In this document: piece by piece, positions 35,926 to 49,160 of the stretch
Layout of the letters: each line of letters begins with the position of its first letter
Position numbering within the stretch: the first letter of the stretch is position 1
Assembly (NCBI GenBank): GCA_961205875.1
Contig: OY540819.1
Span: 2,916,501-2,980,500 of the forward strand
Length of the DNA stretch: 64,000 bases
Direction: 5' to 3'
From: Sialis fuliginosa
Taxonomy: Eukaryota > Arthropoda > Insecta > Megaloptera > Sialidae
Notes under the pieces: model-generated
Told to the model about the DNA's origin: nothing
Seen by the model: the letters and a program-made list of their open reading frames with translations, nothing else
Database searches by the model: none
Made by a program: the position numbers and the translations under genes

Positions 35926-36537
35926 TCAAATAATTTTGTTCCTTTCTTTTTATTGGAAAAAAGTAATTTGGCGTTTTATTGGTTAATTTTTAATTAATAA
36001 AAAAATAATTCAATAGCAATATATAACCCTACAACTGAGCTATCGGAAAAAGAATGACCCAGCCGATAACTGGCATCATTAGAAAATAATTTTATTCTCT
36101 ACAAAATGACATTATTTTTTATCCATTATCATGAATTAGTAATACCAACATTAGTACTAAAGAATAATTTTTCAATGTTATTTAAATGGAAAAAAGAACC
36201 CCTCTTTGCGGTACCTCTTAAAACTGAACTACAGAGTGATCCTTTGGCAAGGATTTATTTTAGGTTATTTCGTAATGAGAGCGAAGAAAAAAATGTGTAC
36301 ACACATAAGGTAATAGGCGAAAATATTATAAGTTTAAAAAAAAAGTAGTTTTTTTATACATTTATAAACGATATTCCAAATTTTCACCAATTTGTCAGTT
36401 ATCTGACAATCCTTAATTAACGTTTTATCACTTGACCCCTCAAATATACCAATTACTAAATTGATATTTGAATTGTATACGTACGTACGAGTATATTATA
36501 ATATAGGTTACTATAATATAAACAAATATTGTTTATA

Positions 36538-37303
36538 CAGTGCGTTCACGATGAAAGGAACAAATTCGTTTAAAATTCAGGTAATTATTTTGTGCAAAAA
36601 CGCTCGGACCCTTCAATTAGTATTTTTAATTGCGGATTTTTTGACATAAGAAAATTGTATACAGGATGTCTCAAGAAGAACATATACAGTCATCATTGAT
36701 TTTTTTAAATGGAACACCCTATATAACATATTATACCATTTTTGAATTGTGCGATAAATTCTGAACACTTTTTGTACAGCATATCATATCTCTAAAATCA
36801 GTGGTTTTCGGAATAATGACGTTTGAAAATTGACATTTTGAAATACACACAAGTCAAATAAAGTGTTTAAATTGAAAAAATACACTTTGAACATTTTTTT
36901 AAAAGCCAACAAAAACATCCTGGTTTTTTCTTTTTGCCATACCAGGATGTTTTTGTTGGCTTTTAAAAAATGCAAGGTGTATTTTTTCCATTTAAACATT
37001 TTATTGACTTGTGTGTATTTCAAAATGTCAATTTCCAAACGTCATTATTCCGAAAACCACTGATTTTAGAGATATGATATGCTGTACAAAAAGTGTTCAG
37101 AATTTATCGCAAAATTCAAAAATGGTATCCATTTAAAAAAATCAATGATGACTGCATATGTTCTTCTTCAGACACCCTGTATACAATTTTCTTATGTCAA
37201 AAAATCCGCAATTAAAAATACTAATCGAAGGGTCCGAGCGTTTTTGCACAAAATAATTACCTGAATTTTAAACGAATTTGTTCCTTTCATCGTGAACGCA
37301 CTG
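36538..37303. mobile_element. 766-bp near-perfect palindrome, TA target
   Basis: The ends CAGTGCGTTCACGATGAAAG and its complement are flanked by TA (36536-36537 and 37304-37305). The two arms of about 370 bp are almost identical, with a loop of about 20 bp at 36925-36940. The reading frames on both strands here are arm translations. The TA target fits a Tc1/mariner-type transposase acting in trans. Confidence 0.88.
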
Positions 37304-37647
37304 TATATATGATACATAGATTTTAAAATATACATGAAATATAGCGATGATTACTCATTGGTATTTATTTGCATTTCAAACACGATTTGATGAAATCATA
37401 TACTTATTTAAATATGACTTAATTTACATTGTGCAGTGTAAGTCAGGTGATTTTGTTCACTGGAACATAATACTTGAGTAATGTCAACTATGCAAATATT
37501 TGTGTTTTTTATGTCGGTTATTGTTTATGTATTTTTGTATTACAATTTATTATGTATTTATTCATAACAACTTTTTAAATATTAATATTGTAGATAAGAG
37601 CAGGCAATTATTTTCGTTTAAACGACTTAATCTTCAACAATGGCCAT

Positions 37648-38525
37648 TTTTAGGTTTCCGTAGAAAACTAGGAAACCTTATAGTTTCGCCATGTCCGTCC
37701 GTTCGCCCGACCTCAAAAATTTTAAGCCGATTAAGATGAAATTTGGTATACAGACGAAGACTGATAACCCAAAAACAGAAATGATAATATTTTTGAAAAA
37801 ATAATTTTTTGGATCCCCTTTCCATAGACTGAAAAGTATTTTCAAAAAAAAATTTTCACTTAATCCATTAAGTGGGGTGTCTTTAGATAAGTCTCCTAAA
37901 ATGCAATAAAAATGCAATATGACATTTTGATTTTAACCCTTCAGTCACGATATATTTGCGTTCAAAGTCGTGATAAAAGCGCCCCCCCACCCTAATTTCT
38001 AAACTATCAATTTAAAAAATCTGAAAAAATTCATGAATGTAGTCTTTAATTAGTACTTCTACTGAAAATTATAACGAACACTGTCAAAATTACTTTGGAC
38101 CCCCCTCCCATAGACTGAAAAATGAACTCACATTTTTTTTTTCACTTAACCCATTGAGTGGGATGTCATTAGATAGGTCTCCCAAAATGCAACAAAAATT
38201 GTTAAATGATCTTTTGATTTTAACCCTTCAGTCACGATATATTTGCATTTAAATGTCGTTATAAGAGCGTCCCCCAACCCTAAATTCTAAACTATCTATT
38301 CAAAAAATCTGAAAAAAAATCAGAATGTAGCTTTGAATTAGTACTTTCACTGAAAATTATAACGAACACTGTCAAAATTATTTTGGACCCCCTCCCATAG
38401 GCTGAAAATTGTACTAAAATTTTTAGGATAGGTCTCCTAAAATGCAACAAAAAATGTTATATGACCTTTTGATTTTAACCCTTCAGTCACGATATATTTG
38501 CATTTAAATGTCGTTATCAGAGCGT
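37648..38525 (+). repeat. Repeat with long tandem units, 255-287 bp
   Basis: It begins TTAGGTTTCCGTAGAAAAC, followed by GTCCGTCCG. Then GATTTTAACCCTTCAGTCACG recurs at 37929, 38216 and 38471, each with the following CGATATATTTGC and a preceding GGTCTCC(C/T)AAAATGCAA block. That makes about two and a half tandem units. Class unknown. Confidence 0.7.
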
Positions 38526-38701
38526 CCGTTGAAATAACTCTTGTTTATAAATCGTAATGACTACGAAAACCTATCATGTGCGTGCCCAACACGCACTTGG
38601 CCGTTTTATTTGATTTAAGTATATGATTTTTTTTTTCAAATTGCCCGCTACTACCTTTTTGAAATTAAAAAAAATTAAAAATACCTATACGAAAAAATAA
38701 T

Positions 38702-38878
38702 CAGGTGCGTTTTAAGAAAAATTTCGAACTAATATTTTTTAGTAAAATTATATAAAAATTAAATAGTTAACCAATGTCAGGCAATTTATCTGAACACTTT
38801 CGGTTTTTATTTAAATTGTTCAATAATTAACTACCTACCACGAGGAAGCACTGTGCATTTACTCTGCAGGTGTTTTCT
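38702..38878 (-). repeat. Dispersed repeat family A, fragment 4
   Basis: CAGGTGCGTTTTAAGAAAAA to CACGAGGAAGCACTGTGCAT matches one end of family A. Confidence 0.6.
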
Positions 38879-39335
38879 TTTTAGAGACTTATATTTATGG
38901 AATCGTCAAACTAGTTTTTCAAAATTATTAACCGATCATATTACTTAGTAATAATATAGCTAATAGCAACAGTGAAAACGAAAACAGAAAAAGTTGATTT
39001 CAATTATTTGACGCAAAAAATATTAAAAACTTACATATATCAAGGTCGTATCTTCAACTCTCGCAGTTTTGGTTTACGTAATATAACAGTATAGGTATAT
39101 TTCATGTTAGCTTAATTATATTTAGAAATGCTATTAACTGAATTAATTTGATAACTATGTCAAGATTGATTTCGTTTGTTGAATTGAAATATCAAAATAA
39201 ATACTTCTGAAGAGAAAATAAATCATACTGTGTAGATAGTGTGCTATTTTATAAACAAATACCTATAATAACTCATTTGACTTAAAAATAGCTCAAATTT
39301 ATCTTTGGAGACTCCATGTAGATCAGTCTGTTTTT

Positions 39336-40070
39336 AGGGTTCCGAAGGAACCCTATTAATCTCACTTTGTCGTCCGTCCGTCCTTTTCACTCAAAGCTAA
39401 ATAGCTCGTAAACTATATAAGCTAGAAACTTGAAATTTTTACTGAGCATGTAAAATGACATCCTCTAGTAAAATATGTACAAATTTATTGAATAAATAAT
39501 TTTTCAGGGGGGGGGGGGGCAATAAGGAGCTAAAGCTAGGTAAAAAAAATATTTTTTTTATACCAAGGCATGTGGCACGTTAAAACGTATAACCAAACAA
39601 GCGGAATTTGACCCTTTTTCTATTTTTTTTCTAAATCAAAAATTGTGCCTGTAGGGAGCTTTAAAGCAAATCCAAAAAATAAAAAATATTGTATACCAAG
39701 ACGTGGCATATCAAAATGTACATCTCAATTAGTAGTTTTAACTCAAAAATGGCACCTGCAGTATTTTATTCTGCCCCCCCCCCCCCTCTATCTCTGTAAC
39801 TACTGGCTCAAAAAATCTGATAAAAATTTGGTAACGAGGTTTTGGTGGGACTACCAGCGACAAATACTAAAATCAACATTATAATTTTAAATTTTGGAAT
39901 TATAGGGAGGGGCGTCTTAGAATTTTTTATTTTGATATCTAGGCATGTGGTATGTCACAATATAGATCTCAATTAGTAGAACTTGACACTTTTTATATTT
40001 TAACTTTAACTTAAAAATGCACCTGTAAGTGGTTCCAAACATTTCACGTAGTACGTACTTCGGAACCTTT
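39336..40070 (+). repeat. Dispersed repeat family C, copy 2
   Basis: Starts AGGGTTCCGAAGGAACCCTA with GTCGTCCGTCCGTCC. It contains three diverged internal units each carrying a GGCATGTGGCACG-like segment (about 39563, 39697 and 39940), plus C- and G-runs of 10-13 bases. It is an inverted relative of 7430-7915. Confidence 0.55.
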
Positions 40071-40692
40071 ATGGCATACACTCGTGTATGTCTTGCCTAA
40101 ATTATTTACTTATTTTAGTCAGTTCTATACTGCCCTACTAAGCACAAATGTGGTATCTAACAATTTTGTTAAAATTGAGTTAAGCACAAAATGGCATTAT
40201 CTATATTTTCCTGCGTCTTACTTTGTTTAAACTTATTTTACTTATTTACTTCGACACTATATTTAAAAACATCCTGAGGACGTTAGAAATAAATACATAT
40301 GATATTTCAATAATAATTCAATATTTAATTTATTTTCTTATTAATAATTGTATCCATAAAAACCACTATAAATTTTCTGATTCTGGTTTATAAATACCAC
40401 ATTTGTGAGTCACAATTTCTTTATCAAAATGTAAATTTCGGTAAACCGGAAATGTTTACAGAAATTATCAGTAATATATATTTACAAACAATCTATGCAA
40501 CTGCAAAAAAATAATTAGCGATAAGCAAAAAATAATAATGAAAAACTTTAAATAAAACCAAGAAATCAAGAAAGCAGAAACCTGGCAAAACGCAAAGCAA
40601 AACTGTAATTGAAAATATTTAATAAAAAGTAAATATGCAACGAAAGTCGGTAACGTTATAATTTAATCATCGTTATGTAAATAATTCTATAT

Positions 40693-41184
40693 AAGGTACT
40701 GGCACCAGCCTTGGATATGACCCCAGTAATGGCTATTTTTTAAATTAAATATACTGAATTAGAAATATTTGTTGATATTTGATTACTGCCATTTCTGAAT
40801 ATTAATCTATACACATTTAACTGTCTAACAGCGTGATTTGATGACAATCGGCCAATAGGTATGAAAATGGTGAACATTTAAACTAATTATTAGTATATTT
40901 TATTTATTAATTATTATATTATCATAGAAACTGCTTTACATTGTTTCAAATTTGACGATTCTTTCTATTTATATCCTTTGTATCGTAGTGCTTATCATTT
41001 TGTAATCATTAGCAAGTGTCCATCACTGCGTGTGTATTACTGGTTTTACTTTATCCATTACTGAAGAAGAAATAAGGAGTTTTATTAGGAACGTGAGTTC
41101 ATGAGAATTACAAAAAAGAAGCCCGTCAATCACAAAAACAATGAACCTTGCTCTTATAGCGGCCATAACTGGTGCCAGTACCTT
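40693..41184. mobile_element. AAGGTACTGGCACCAG element, copy 2
   Basis: Inverted relative to copy 1, 492 bp, ends intact. It lies 26 bp upstream of retroposon-like family D copy 2. Confidence 0.8.
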
Positions 41185-41209
41185 ATATTTTTATATTATA
41201 CTAGCTGAG

Positions 41210-42776
41210 CCCACGCGGCTTCGCCCGCTTGGACTACGGAATTATTGTTTAGGATTTTTGAAAAATATACATAGTTGAATTAAGGTATTTCTCGGAAAAA
41301 TTAAAAGATTCAAGAGTAAGTTCAAATTTTGTAAAAAACTAAAAAAAGGTTATTAGAAGCTCCATTCAAAATCTTAAAATGATTGACCATCTGTGAACGA
41401 AGATATCGTCAAAATAAAATCAAAAATTTAACATTGCGAGTATAGGGATTACGATATTTTAAGCGGATTTTCAATGAAAAAGTAAATAATTTTATGTGAA
41501 GGAAGATCAAGAAATTTATGAAATTTTCAGGGAAACTAAATTAATATAATTGGAGTTTATATAAAAAATCTCAAGTATTTTCACCACCCCGTTCTTAAGT
41601 TATAAGTAAAATAAAAACTTATTTTCTGATAAAAAATATCACGGTACTAGCTATGACAACGCCGCAAAGTATTGACAATTGCCGCGGTATTTAAAAATCG
41701 TACGTGCTGAATATATTGTTCTTTTAATTTTAAGGAATAATAAAAATAATAAAAGCCATTTCTTAATTATAAACTTATAATATATAACAAATTCAGCTGC
41801 TAATAACAGTACACGTTATCACATCAAAACATTAAATAATATGTAGCTGTCATTGGGAATACAAAAGTCGCGCATGCGCAATAGAAAAAACGTTGCCAAA
41901 TTTTATACCACGGCTATCTTGATTTTATAGTACACTTTTTTTTCCTTTTCTAACATATAGCGTACCTTGTTTCTCCCCGAGAAATACCTTAAGTACAAAC
42001 ACGATTAATTATTATCGTAATAATAACTAATCAAAACCTAACATACCTAAAAAAAACAAATCAGAACAAAAATTACAAATCATTTTTGTTCTGTTTAAAT
42101 TTAAAAGTTAATAATTGAAAACAAAATAAACAACTGCCGGCCGAGCGCTGTATCTTCCCTCTCCCCGCGGTACTTCATCGTAGTTCGCGCGAATTGCCGC
42201 GAATAATATGTTATTTTATGTATATTTCACGTTATTTCCTAAACCAAAAGACCAAATTGGATTCTGTAAAGGGCAAATTATATCTACATTAAGTACTTAT
42301 GACGATGAAATCATTTATTTTGATAAGGATTAATATTTTGTAAGTCATAAGTCCACGTAAACAGAACCCAAATATTTTTGATTTTCTTTGTAACATAAAA
42401 GCAGTCATTGTGGCTTAAATATAAAAGTTAGACATATGGTGTCGCGGACTTTATTGTAGAACTTTTGATTCTACACAATTCTTTAATACATTATTTTGTT
42501 CTATATTGAACGGTTTAGGCAGCGTATTACAAAACAGCGCGCCGACGGCAAAAATTTTTCCGACTTGATTTACTATTACTGTCACTGCTTAGTTGTTATG
42601 TTACCTAACCTAACAAAATATAGCCTATAACCTGGCCAGAGAACGTACCTATGAATTTAAAAAAACACGTAAATCGGATAAGTGGTTCTCGAGTGATAAG
42701 GTAACTAACGGATAAACAGACAGACAGACAAAGAGACGTTGAGCTTTATATATATTAAGGATTTATGCGCCGTTGA
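41210..42776 (+). repeat. Retroposon-like family D, copy 2 (filled site)
   Basis: Starts CTAGCTGAGCCCACGCGGC and ends GACGTTGAGCTTTATATATA. It is colinear with 33900-34711 except for the insertion at 41284-41988 and small indels. Confidence 0.7.
41284..41988. mobile_element. TTAA-target MITE (GGTATTTCTCGG), copy 2
   Basis: 705 bp between TTAA at 41280-41283 and 41989-41992. Family D copy 1 has GAATTAAGTAC with a single TTAA at the same point, so target and boundaries are proven within the window. It differs from copy 1 by small indels and substitutions. Confidence 0.93.
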
Positions 42777-43186
42777 GCAGCAAAATTAAGCCAGTCTCGT
42801 TTTGCAAATATTTATGTCGTGCTTTAAAAAATATGTCATATTTAATGATATAGGTGCATTAGAACGAGGTATACTTAATACTAATAGACTGCCAGGTTTA
42901 ATGAGACACTGATTGCTAAAGAACTCTTGAACATTCAATTACAATTTCCAACTCTGTCAGTTAGGATACTTTGAACTCTCTCACATCCATTCCTCTATTG
43001 ATTTCGTACCATTATTTCATATTCATAATGACATCAATAGATCGTTTAATCCGAAGAAAATATTATATTTATATTTAATGTAAATGCAACTATAATAAAG
43101 CAATAGAAATAGCTGTTAAATGTAATCATATTGTTTATTTTGTGATAAACATTCTTACATTTTATTATAAAGAAAATTTATATTTG
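42777..43186. other. Unassigned DNA
   Basis: Nothing recognisable. Confidence 0.5.
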
Positions 43187-43190
43187 TTAA

Positions 43191-43380
43191 GGTATTTCTC
43201 GGAAAAAATATCGGTATGGAGAATATCTTTTTAATATATGAAAAACTTCAATGGGATTTGTCAGGAATAAAACTCACCTTTGTATTATAAATATTAGTTT
43301 TCTAATGTCCTAATGTCAAAAACATAATATACATTCGTATTTGACAATTAGAATAATTTGAATTTAGTTATTTGAAAACG
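43191..43380 (+). repeat. Broken MITE end joined to foldback and family B pieces
   Basis: TTAA plus GGTATTTCTCGGAAAAA (43191-43207) switches at once to ATATCGGTATGGAGAAT, the end of the 27.5-kb foldback. That is followed by a segment matching 14660-14790. This is a chimeric junction of three families. Confidence 0.6.
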
Positions 43381-43793
43381 TGGTTTCGATAAAAATGAGT
43401 TTAAATTTTGAAAACTGTTTTACTATATGCAAACATCGACGTAAGTTCCGACTTTTTTTCGAGACTATGTCGGTTTGGCGGTTTTCGTTTGCTTTTTTTG
43501 CTTCTGGTTTGACTTCGAGACCGAATTACGGTGCCCCTTTACATTACCATATACTCATTTTTCACCACTATCACCATCTAGGTTGTTTCTGAGCGAGCTT
43601 TAAAATTTTGTTTTGCTTATAATTCCTTTTGAATATCCTTTTTAAGATGTTTATACATCATTTAAGTCAATAAAAAAAATGTCAAAAATTATTTAACACA
43701 TTAACCCCTTAATAAGAATATAATAGATAAATTAAAAGTTATTATAATATAATAATATCAACATAAAGATTTATATGTACCAAACAAATAATA

Positions 43794-44637
43794 CAGCCGG
43801 GACTCGTTTATTGTAAGTCTCGTTTATTTTAAATCTCGTTTATCCTAAATGCCGAGTTTCGTTTATTCTAAATGTTTTCTCCTCCTTCACCCCCCACCAT
43901 TCTCAAGTCATGGCGTAAACGAACATATTTTTGAAATTTTTGTAGAATTAATTAGACACTTATCACCGTCGTCACTCGTCACCTTGCTTATATTCGAAAT
44001 TAAAAGTAAAGTAAAATTATTTCACTATCACGATTAACTATGTATTAACGATAAATATTAAATACCAAGGTTTACATACATAGTCTCTATAGTTTCTTGA
44101 CCCATCAGCGTTGGCGCGGGATTTGAAGTCACCACGAAGACGTATTCAAATGTTATAAATGTATACTTAATAGAACATCAATTACAAAAAAATCCTTCAT
44201 TTATTCTTGTTTTCATATTTTTTGATATTTTAACAACACATACAATCAAAGAAGTACATACATACAAATTTGACATGCAAAATCATAGAGAGATATCAAA
44301 AACCACATAACGTATTGCCAACTTAAGAATAGTAAAAATGACACTTCCCGAATAGACAAAATTGTCTGTGATAGCTTTTTCATGATTTTGCAATGTCTTT
44401 GTACTTCTTTGATTGTATATGTTGTTAAAATATCAAAAAATACGAAGACAAGAATAAATAAAGGATTTCTTGTATTTGATATTCTATTATACATTTATAA
44501 TATTTGAATACATCTTTGTGGTGATGTCAATTCTCGCGCCAACGTTGATTGGTCAAGGATCTATACATAACTTGGTGGGAGCCCCCCCTTCTCGTGTCAA
44601 ACGATTCAGAAGGTTTAAAATAAATGAGTCCCGACTG
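43794..44637. mobile_element. Tc1/pogo-type element, ends CAGYCGGGACTC
   Basis: CAGCCGGGACTCGTTTATT and AATAAATGAGTCCCGACTG lie between TA (43792-43793 and 44638-44639). The left end has four subterminal (T/G)CTCGTTTAT repeats. The foldback at 44090-44565 is nested. The ends and TA target resemble pogo/Tigger MITEs. Confidence 0.7.
44090..44565. mobile_element. Nested foldback, CAGCGTTGGCGCGGG arms
   Basis: TTCTTGACCCATCAGCGTTGG at the left and CCAACGTTGATTGGTCAAGGA at the right. The arms share TTGATATTTTAACAACACAT and its complement. One arm occurs alone at 23765-24010. Confidence 0.7.
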
Positions 44638-44639
44638 TA

Positions 44640-45283
44640 CATGAAAATCGTGCAAAATTTAGAGTCTAAACTACCCCTTACCCCTCTAACATTCATTAAG
44701 GTTTTTTCTCTACTATACATGTATAATTAATGTAATTAAAAATTCCAACGTATAAAAATTGCAGGATTGCTATGATCATTGCCATATTATACGACATATT
44801 ATCAACAGTGTTGAAACAGGTGGGGGGCGTGTCATGTGTGGGGTAAAACGGGGGACGGGGGTTGCGTGAGCGATGATTAACGACTCACTTTCGTCAAATT
44901 GAATCCTGACACTTCGGTATAGCGTTTATGCAAAACGGAAATATGTTTTTGATTTCAGTAACTTTATTATTATTGCACGTCTGATAAACGTTTGTTTTTA
45001 TTAATTAATTAATTAATTAATTAAATTTGAATGTAATGTAAATAATTGTGTGTAAACATTGAAATGAAATGGCAGTTTTAATATTTAGAGATACGTAAAA
45101 AACATTGACGATTTTTCAATTGATGTCATTATTAAGCATGATTTTATCAGGGGGTTTTGGAGAAGGCGTGACTCAAATATAGAAACCGAAATATTAATCT
45201 AAATAAATAATAATTTTAGTAATTTTTCATGTTTTAATATTATTATCATTTCCGTATTAAAAATTTAATTTTTATAAGAATAT
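44640..45283. other. Unassigned DNA with an ATTA repeat
   Basis: Contains a G-rich patch at 44818-44860 and the (ATTA)n run at 45000-45024. No gene recognised. Confidence 0.5.
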
Positions 45284-45693
45284 CAGCGTTTCTCAATCTT
45301 TTAGTATTTACGACCCAATTTTCAATCACAATTCTTATCCTCCCCCCGCATACAATAATTCTATTAAACCTTCATTCGAAAAACATTGCAGTGTGTCACT
45401 AATAACAGGGAGTCACTAATAATTATTAATCTTGTTTTTAATTTAATATTGATAAGTTAATTATTAAATACATTGTGCAGTAGGTACTGATACAATCATA
45501 TTTATAAGTGTATTATATCAGTGTAAATGTAAACGTGTATTTTATTTTTTATTATGTCAGAATGTATTTTATTGCTTTTCTTTCAGTAAATTAAATACAT
45601 TTTTTTTATATTTTTTCTCGATATGCTCGCGCCCCTCATTTAGTTTTATCACGCCTCCCTAGGGGGACGCGCCCTACAAGTTGAGAATCGCTG
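45284..45693. mobile_element. 410-bp hAT MITE, TIR CAGCGTTTCTCAAT
   Basis: CAGCGTTTCTCAATC and GTTGAGAATCGCTG are the classic CAGNGNTTCTCAAC-type hAT ends. The flanks AAGAATAT (45276-45283) and AAGTATAT (45694-45701) match in 7 of 8 positions. GCGCCCC and GGGGGACGCGCCC are subterminal. Confidence 0.82.
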
Positions 45694-45701
45694 AAGTATA
45701 T

Positions 45702-47440
45702 AGATTATTCAAAAGTTCCAATTTCTCTAGGTTTGCCTCGCGCGGTGTGTTTTTCGCAATTGGTGAATTCTGTACAATCGGCAGCTCATATCACCTGCTC
45801 AGTTCCTTGATGGAGTAGCGTGATGAATACTAGCCTAACAATAAGCTAATTTTAGGCTGTCGAACAGTGAAGTTTAATTGAAATAGAATACATTATAAAG
45901 ATTTTAAAAAAACAGTCAAAAATATTCTTGTTTTAATTAGTTATATTGATTTCGCAACATCTCAATTGATAAAACTAAATATTAAATATTGTTAACACCC
46001 AATACCAATAGTTAAATTACAATTATTGTAAAAAAAATCGGTAAATAATTATAAACAGTAATTTTTTTTAATGAAAAAAGTAAACGGTAACTATTATGTA
46101 ACACTTGGTTGGTTCCCGCTCGCTTAGAAACTGAATAATGGAAAAAATATTGCATTTTATTGTTTTCTGCAATTTCACAGAAAAAAACAGTATAATCGTT
46201 CAACGACATTTCTAATGAATTACTACTAATTAACTTTTGTTTAATATTTAAGCTTTCAGATCACCGCGGAAGCCTTAACATTCTAGTCACGTAGGTATCC
46301 ACTTTCTTTGTCCAATACATAAAACAAAGAAGAAATAGAACAATACATAAAAATCATATGTTTCCCAAAGAAAGACACACTCGATGCTATTTTTAGACAC
46401 CATCATCTTCAGCGGAAATAAATAAAACGAAACTTGCAATATGCGTGTTTTATAGATACATACTCGTACATATTCCCTTAAATGAAATCGACAGGAATAG
46501 TCAAAAGTTTAAAAAAAAATTTAAATAACGAATTTCGATCTTCTGAAGAAGAACCTCTATTTAAAGTTGGAAAAAATAAATAACGCGATATTAAAGTAAT
46601 TATCTTATAAATTATGTTTCTTATTCTGATCTGGGAATATTAGAAACGATAATAGATTAAAAATATCTGCCTTGGGAACCACGGGACTTTCTTATACCTA
46701 ACCTAACCTAACCTAACAGTGAATTGTACACGTTATTCTTTGTTTATTAAAACATTTCTAACAAACTAACAGGAAAGAACAAAATGAATAATTTTATATT
46801 TATATAACAAGTGATTTTTTTAAACGTAATAACTGAAAACGGTTGTTTACTCTTGTAAATTTTTGGATTTTTGAATTATTTTTGAAATAAGAAAAAAATT
46901 TTTTAGATAAAAAATGTCGAATATGTTACTATCTATAATTTATTCCCCATACATTTTTTTCTCTGTTATGAACCATTTGAATTATAATAATTTTTTTCTT
47001 CAAAAATTCGTTTTTACAAAAAAATGAATAGAACATAAATTATAGATATAGATATTACCTACATTTTTTAACTTGACCATTTTTCTCTATTATGCACTGT
47101 TTCAGAGTAATTCGAAAAATTAAAAAATCGACGTAGGTAAACATCCGTATCCGGTTGAAACATCGTTTTCAAAAATAGGACGTTTTCTTCACAGCCAAAA
47201 ATTAATCTTAAATATAAAATATCACCTTTCTACGATTTGTCGTATTTGAGTTACAGCGCTTACAGACAGACAGACAGACAGACGGACAACAGACATCATG
47301 GCGAAAATAGTCAGAATGGATTCAGGGAAGGTCAAAATAGATAATTCCGTCAAAATCCAGAGTTCGAAAAAAATCGGCTTCACTATACTTACTTACACTA
47401 ATGTATATTTCATATACATGGTATAAGAAAGTAAAAAGTG
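45702..47440. other. Unassigned AT-rich DNA
   Basis: Contains the short CCTAA run at 46697 and an ACAGACAGACAGACAGACGG tract at about 47263-47287 that resembles the tail region of the retroposon-like repeats. No gene recognised. Confidence 0.5.
46697..46717 (+). repeat. Short CCTAA (TTAGG-type) run
   Basis: Four CCTAA units, the complement of the arthropod telomere motif. It is far too short to be a telomere and may be chance or a relic. Confidence 0.8.
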
Positions 47441-47448
47441 TTCATATA

Positions 47449-47931
47449 CAGTGCCTTCCAAAATTTTCGGGCCACCTAAATAACTTTTGAATGGTTTGAA
47501 ATGTAGGACTGAAAATTATACAAAGTCTATTATTTAACAACAAAAACACCCACCTGTACAAATATTTACTTATATGTTTTCTGAAAAAACAAAAGTCCCG
47601 GGATTTCCCGAGATCATAAAATTATCACGTCTCGAAAGCCGGGACTTCAGAATCAATAATAGGAAGTGATCAAAAATAGATTATTCTAATGTTTCTGACA
47701 GCAAAACTTGTCACGAACACAGAAATCAAGTTAAAATTGTGTAAAACAACTGAAATTGACCTGTCAAAAAAATTTTCATCATTATTTTTTATGTATAAAA
47801 ACATTTTCTTTCATTCAAAGCAAAAAGTATGAGTTTAATAAGTAAGTAATTATTCACTGATTGTGAGATACAATTAACATACAAACGTACGAAATTTCAA
47901 TTTTTTTAAACTGCAATATTCATATTATATA
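47449..47931 (+). repeat. Solo mariner-like left end
   Basis: TA is followed by CAGTGCCTTCCAAAATTTTC and GGGCCACCT, a typical Tc1/mariner terminus. No right end was found before or after the element inserted at 47932. Confidence 0.4.
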
Positions 47932-49084
47932 CACTGAAAAAAAAGATTTGGTTAAAATTAACAAATACGTTTAGTTGAAAATATTTGGTTGAAAATACTA
48001 AATACTTGTTGAAAGAAACAAACATTAGATATATGTAACAATCTTCGCTTGTTGAAAGAACTAATTTTACTTGTTGAATTTTTACTAAATTTTATTTTAA
48101 AATGACCAAATATTAGTTTGAAACAAATTAATATTTGGTCAGTTTTTTCAAACAGACAGTTGGCAACAAGGCATGGCGTGATTTTTGTAAATTAGATTTT
48201 GCAACAATGCGACAATAACAAAGTAAAGCTATCGGGGGGGTAGGAAGGGGTTCCTGCATTCCATATTTAGTAGCGTCGCTTCGCTTTTAGGAATTAGTAA
48301 CGTTATGAAGATACTTTTATTATTTCAGCTTTACGTTGTTTCTTTTATTAGTCTAATTATTATACTTATTATTGTTAATATATGTTTCATGTGTGTGTGG
48401 TGTATTGTGATAAAAATAGTGTTAATATTATATAATTACATACAAAGGAGCAGAACAACGAAATATTATTTATCATATAAAAACATCTGTAAATCAAAAT
48501 GGCGTGAAATTCTTCGTATATAGTAGAAATGGTAAGTAAGTAATTTAAATTATTATTATAAATTTTTCCAGACTATGGATTGTTTTTTACACTAGGAAGA
48601 GGGACTTATACCGATTTTTGTTAAATTGTAAGCAATAATTATTGTCGAGTATTTTTTCCTGAAATTATAAAATAGTATTTTATAATTCAAAGTTCAATAT
48701 TTCATTTATTATAACAAATTGAAGAAAACTTTAAATACAAAAGTTGTTAGGATAGACAAGCAGCAAATTTTGAAAATAGTTACATTATACAGGATGTGCC
48801 ATAAGTGCGTTATAAATCAAAGTTATTGTTTTTTAAATACAAAGTGTATTTTTTGAATTGATAATCTAAATTTAATTTTTCTGGACATTTTGATAAAAGC
48901 ATGTGTGGGATTATACTGACAAAGGAAGGGCACGCTCAATGGATGAGGGATTTCAGTCAGTTTTTGGGAGGTGAAACTAGAGTAAAAATAAAAATACATG
49001 TGTCCCGAGCATTCAATCTCAGAGGTTTTATTAATAAAGATATTTAATTTTGAAAATTATTGTTATATTTCAAATATACTGTAT

Positions 49085-49160
49085 TATGTGGTCAAGTGGT
49101 TAGCTTGCTACTCGTAGCATGTAACGCGGTGAACGCTGGTTGGAAACTCGGTTTGGGAAT
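49085..49160 (+). repeat. tRNA-like SINE head fragment
   Basis: GTGGTCAAGTGGTTAGC resembles a polymerase III A box. About 40 bases later GGTTGGAAACTC resembles a degraded B box. The piece between looks like a tRNA arm (GCTACTCGTAGC). It cannot fold as a functional tRNA. Confidence 0.4.

Noticed and set aside
36461-37264. Several reading frames of 61-84 residues on both strands
   Set aside because: All lie in the arms of the 766-bp palindrome; mirrored peptides such as AFLKANKNILVF on both strands show they are arm translations.
46697-46717. CCTAA run considered as telomere
   Set aside because: Only four units, internal, and flanked by ordinary AT-rich sequence.
49085-49160. Candidate tRNA gene
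   Set aside because: A- and B-box-like segments are present, but the B box is degenerate and no cloverleaf acceptor stem can be drawn; better read as a SINE head fragment.
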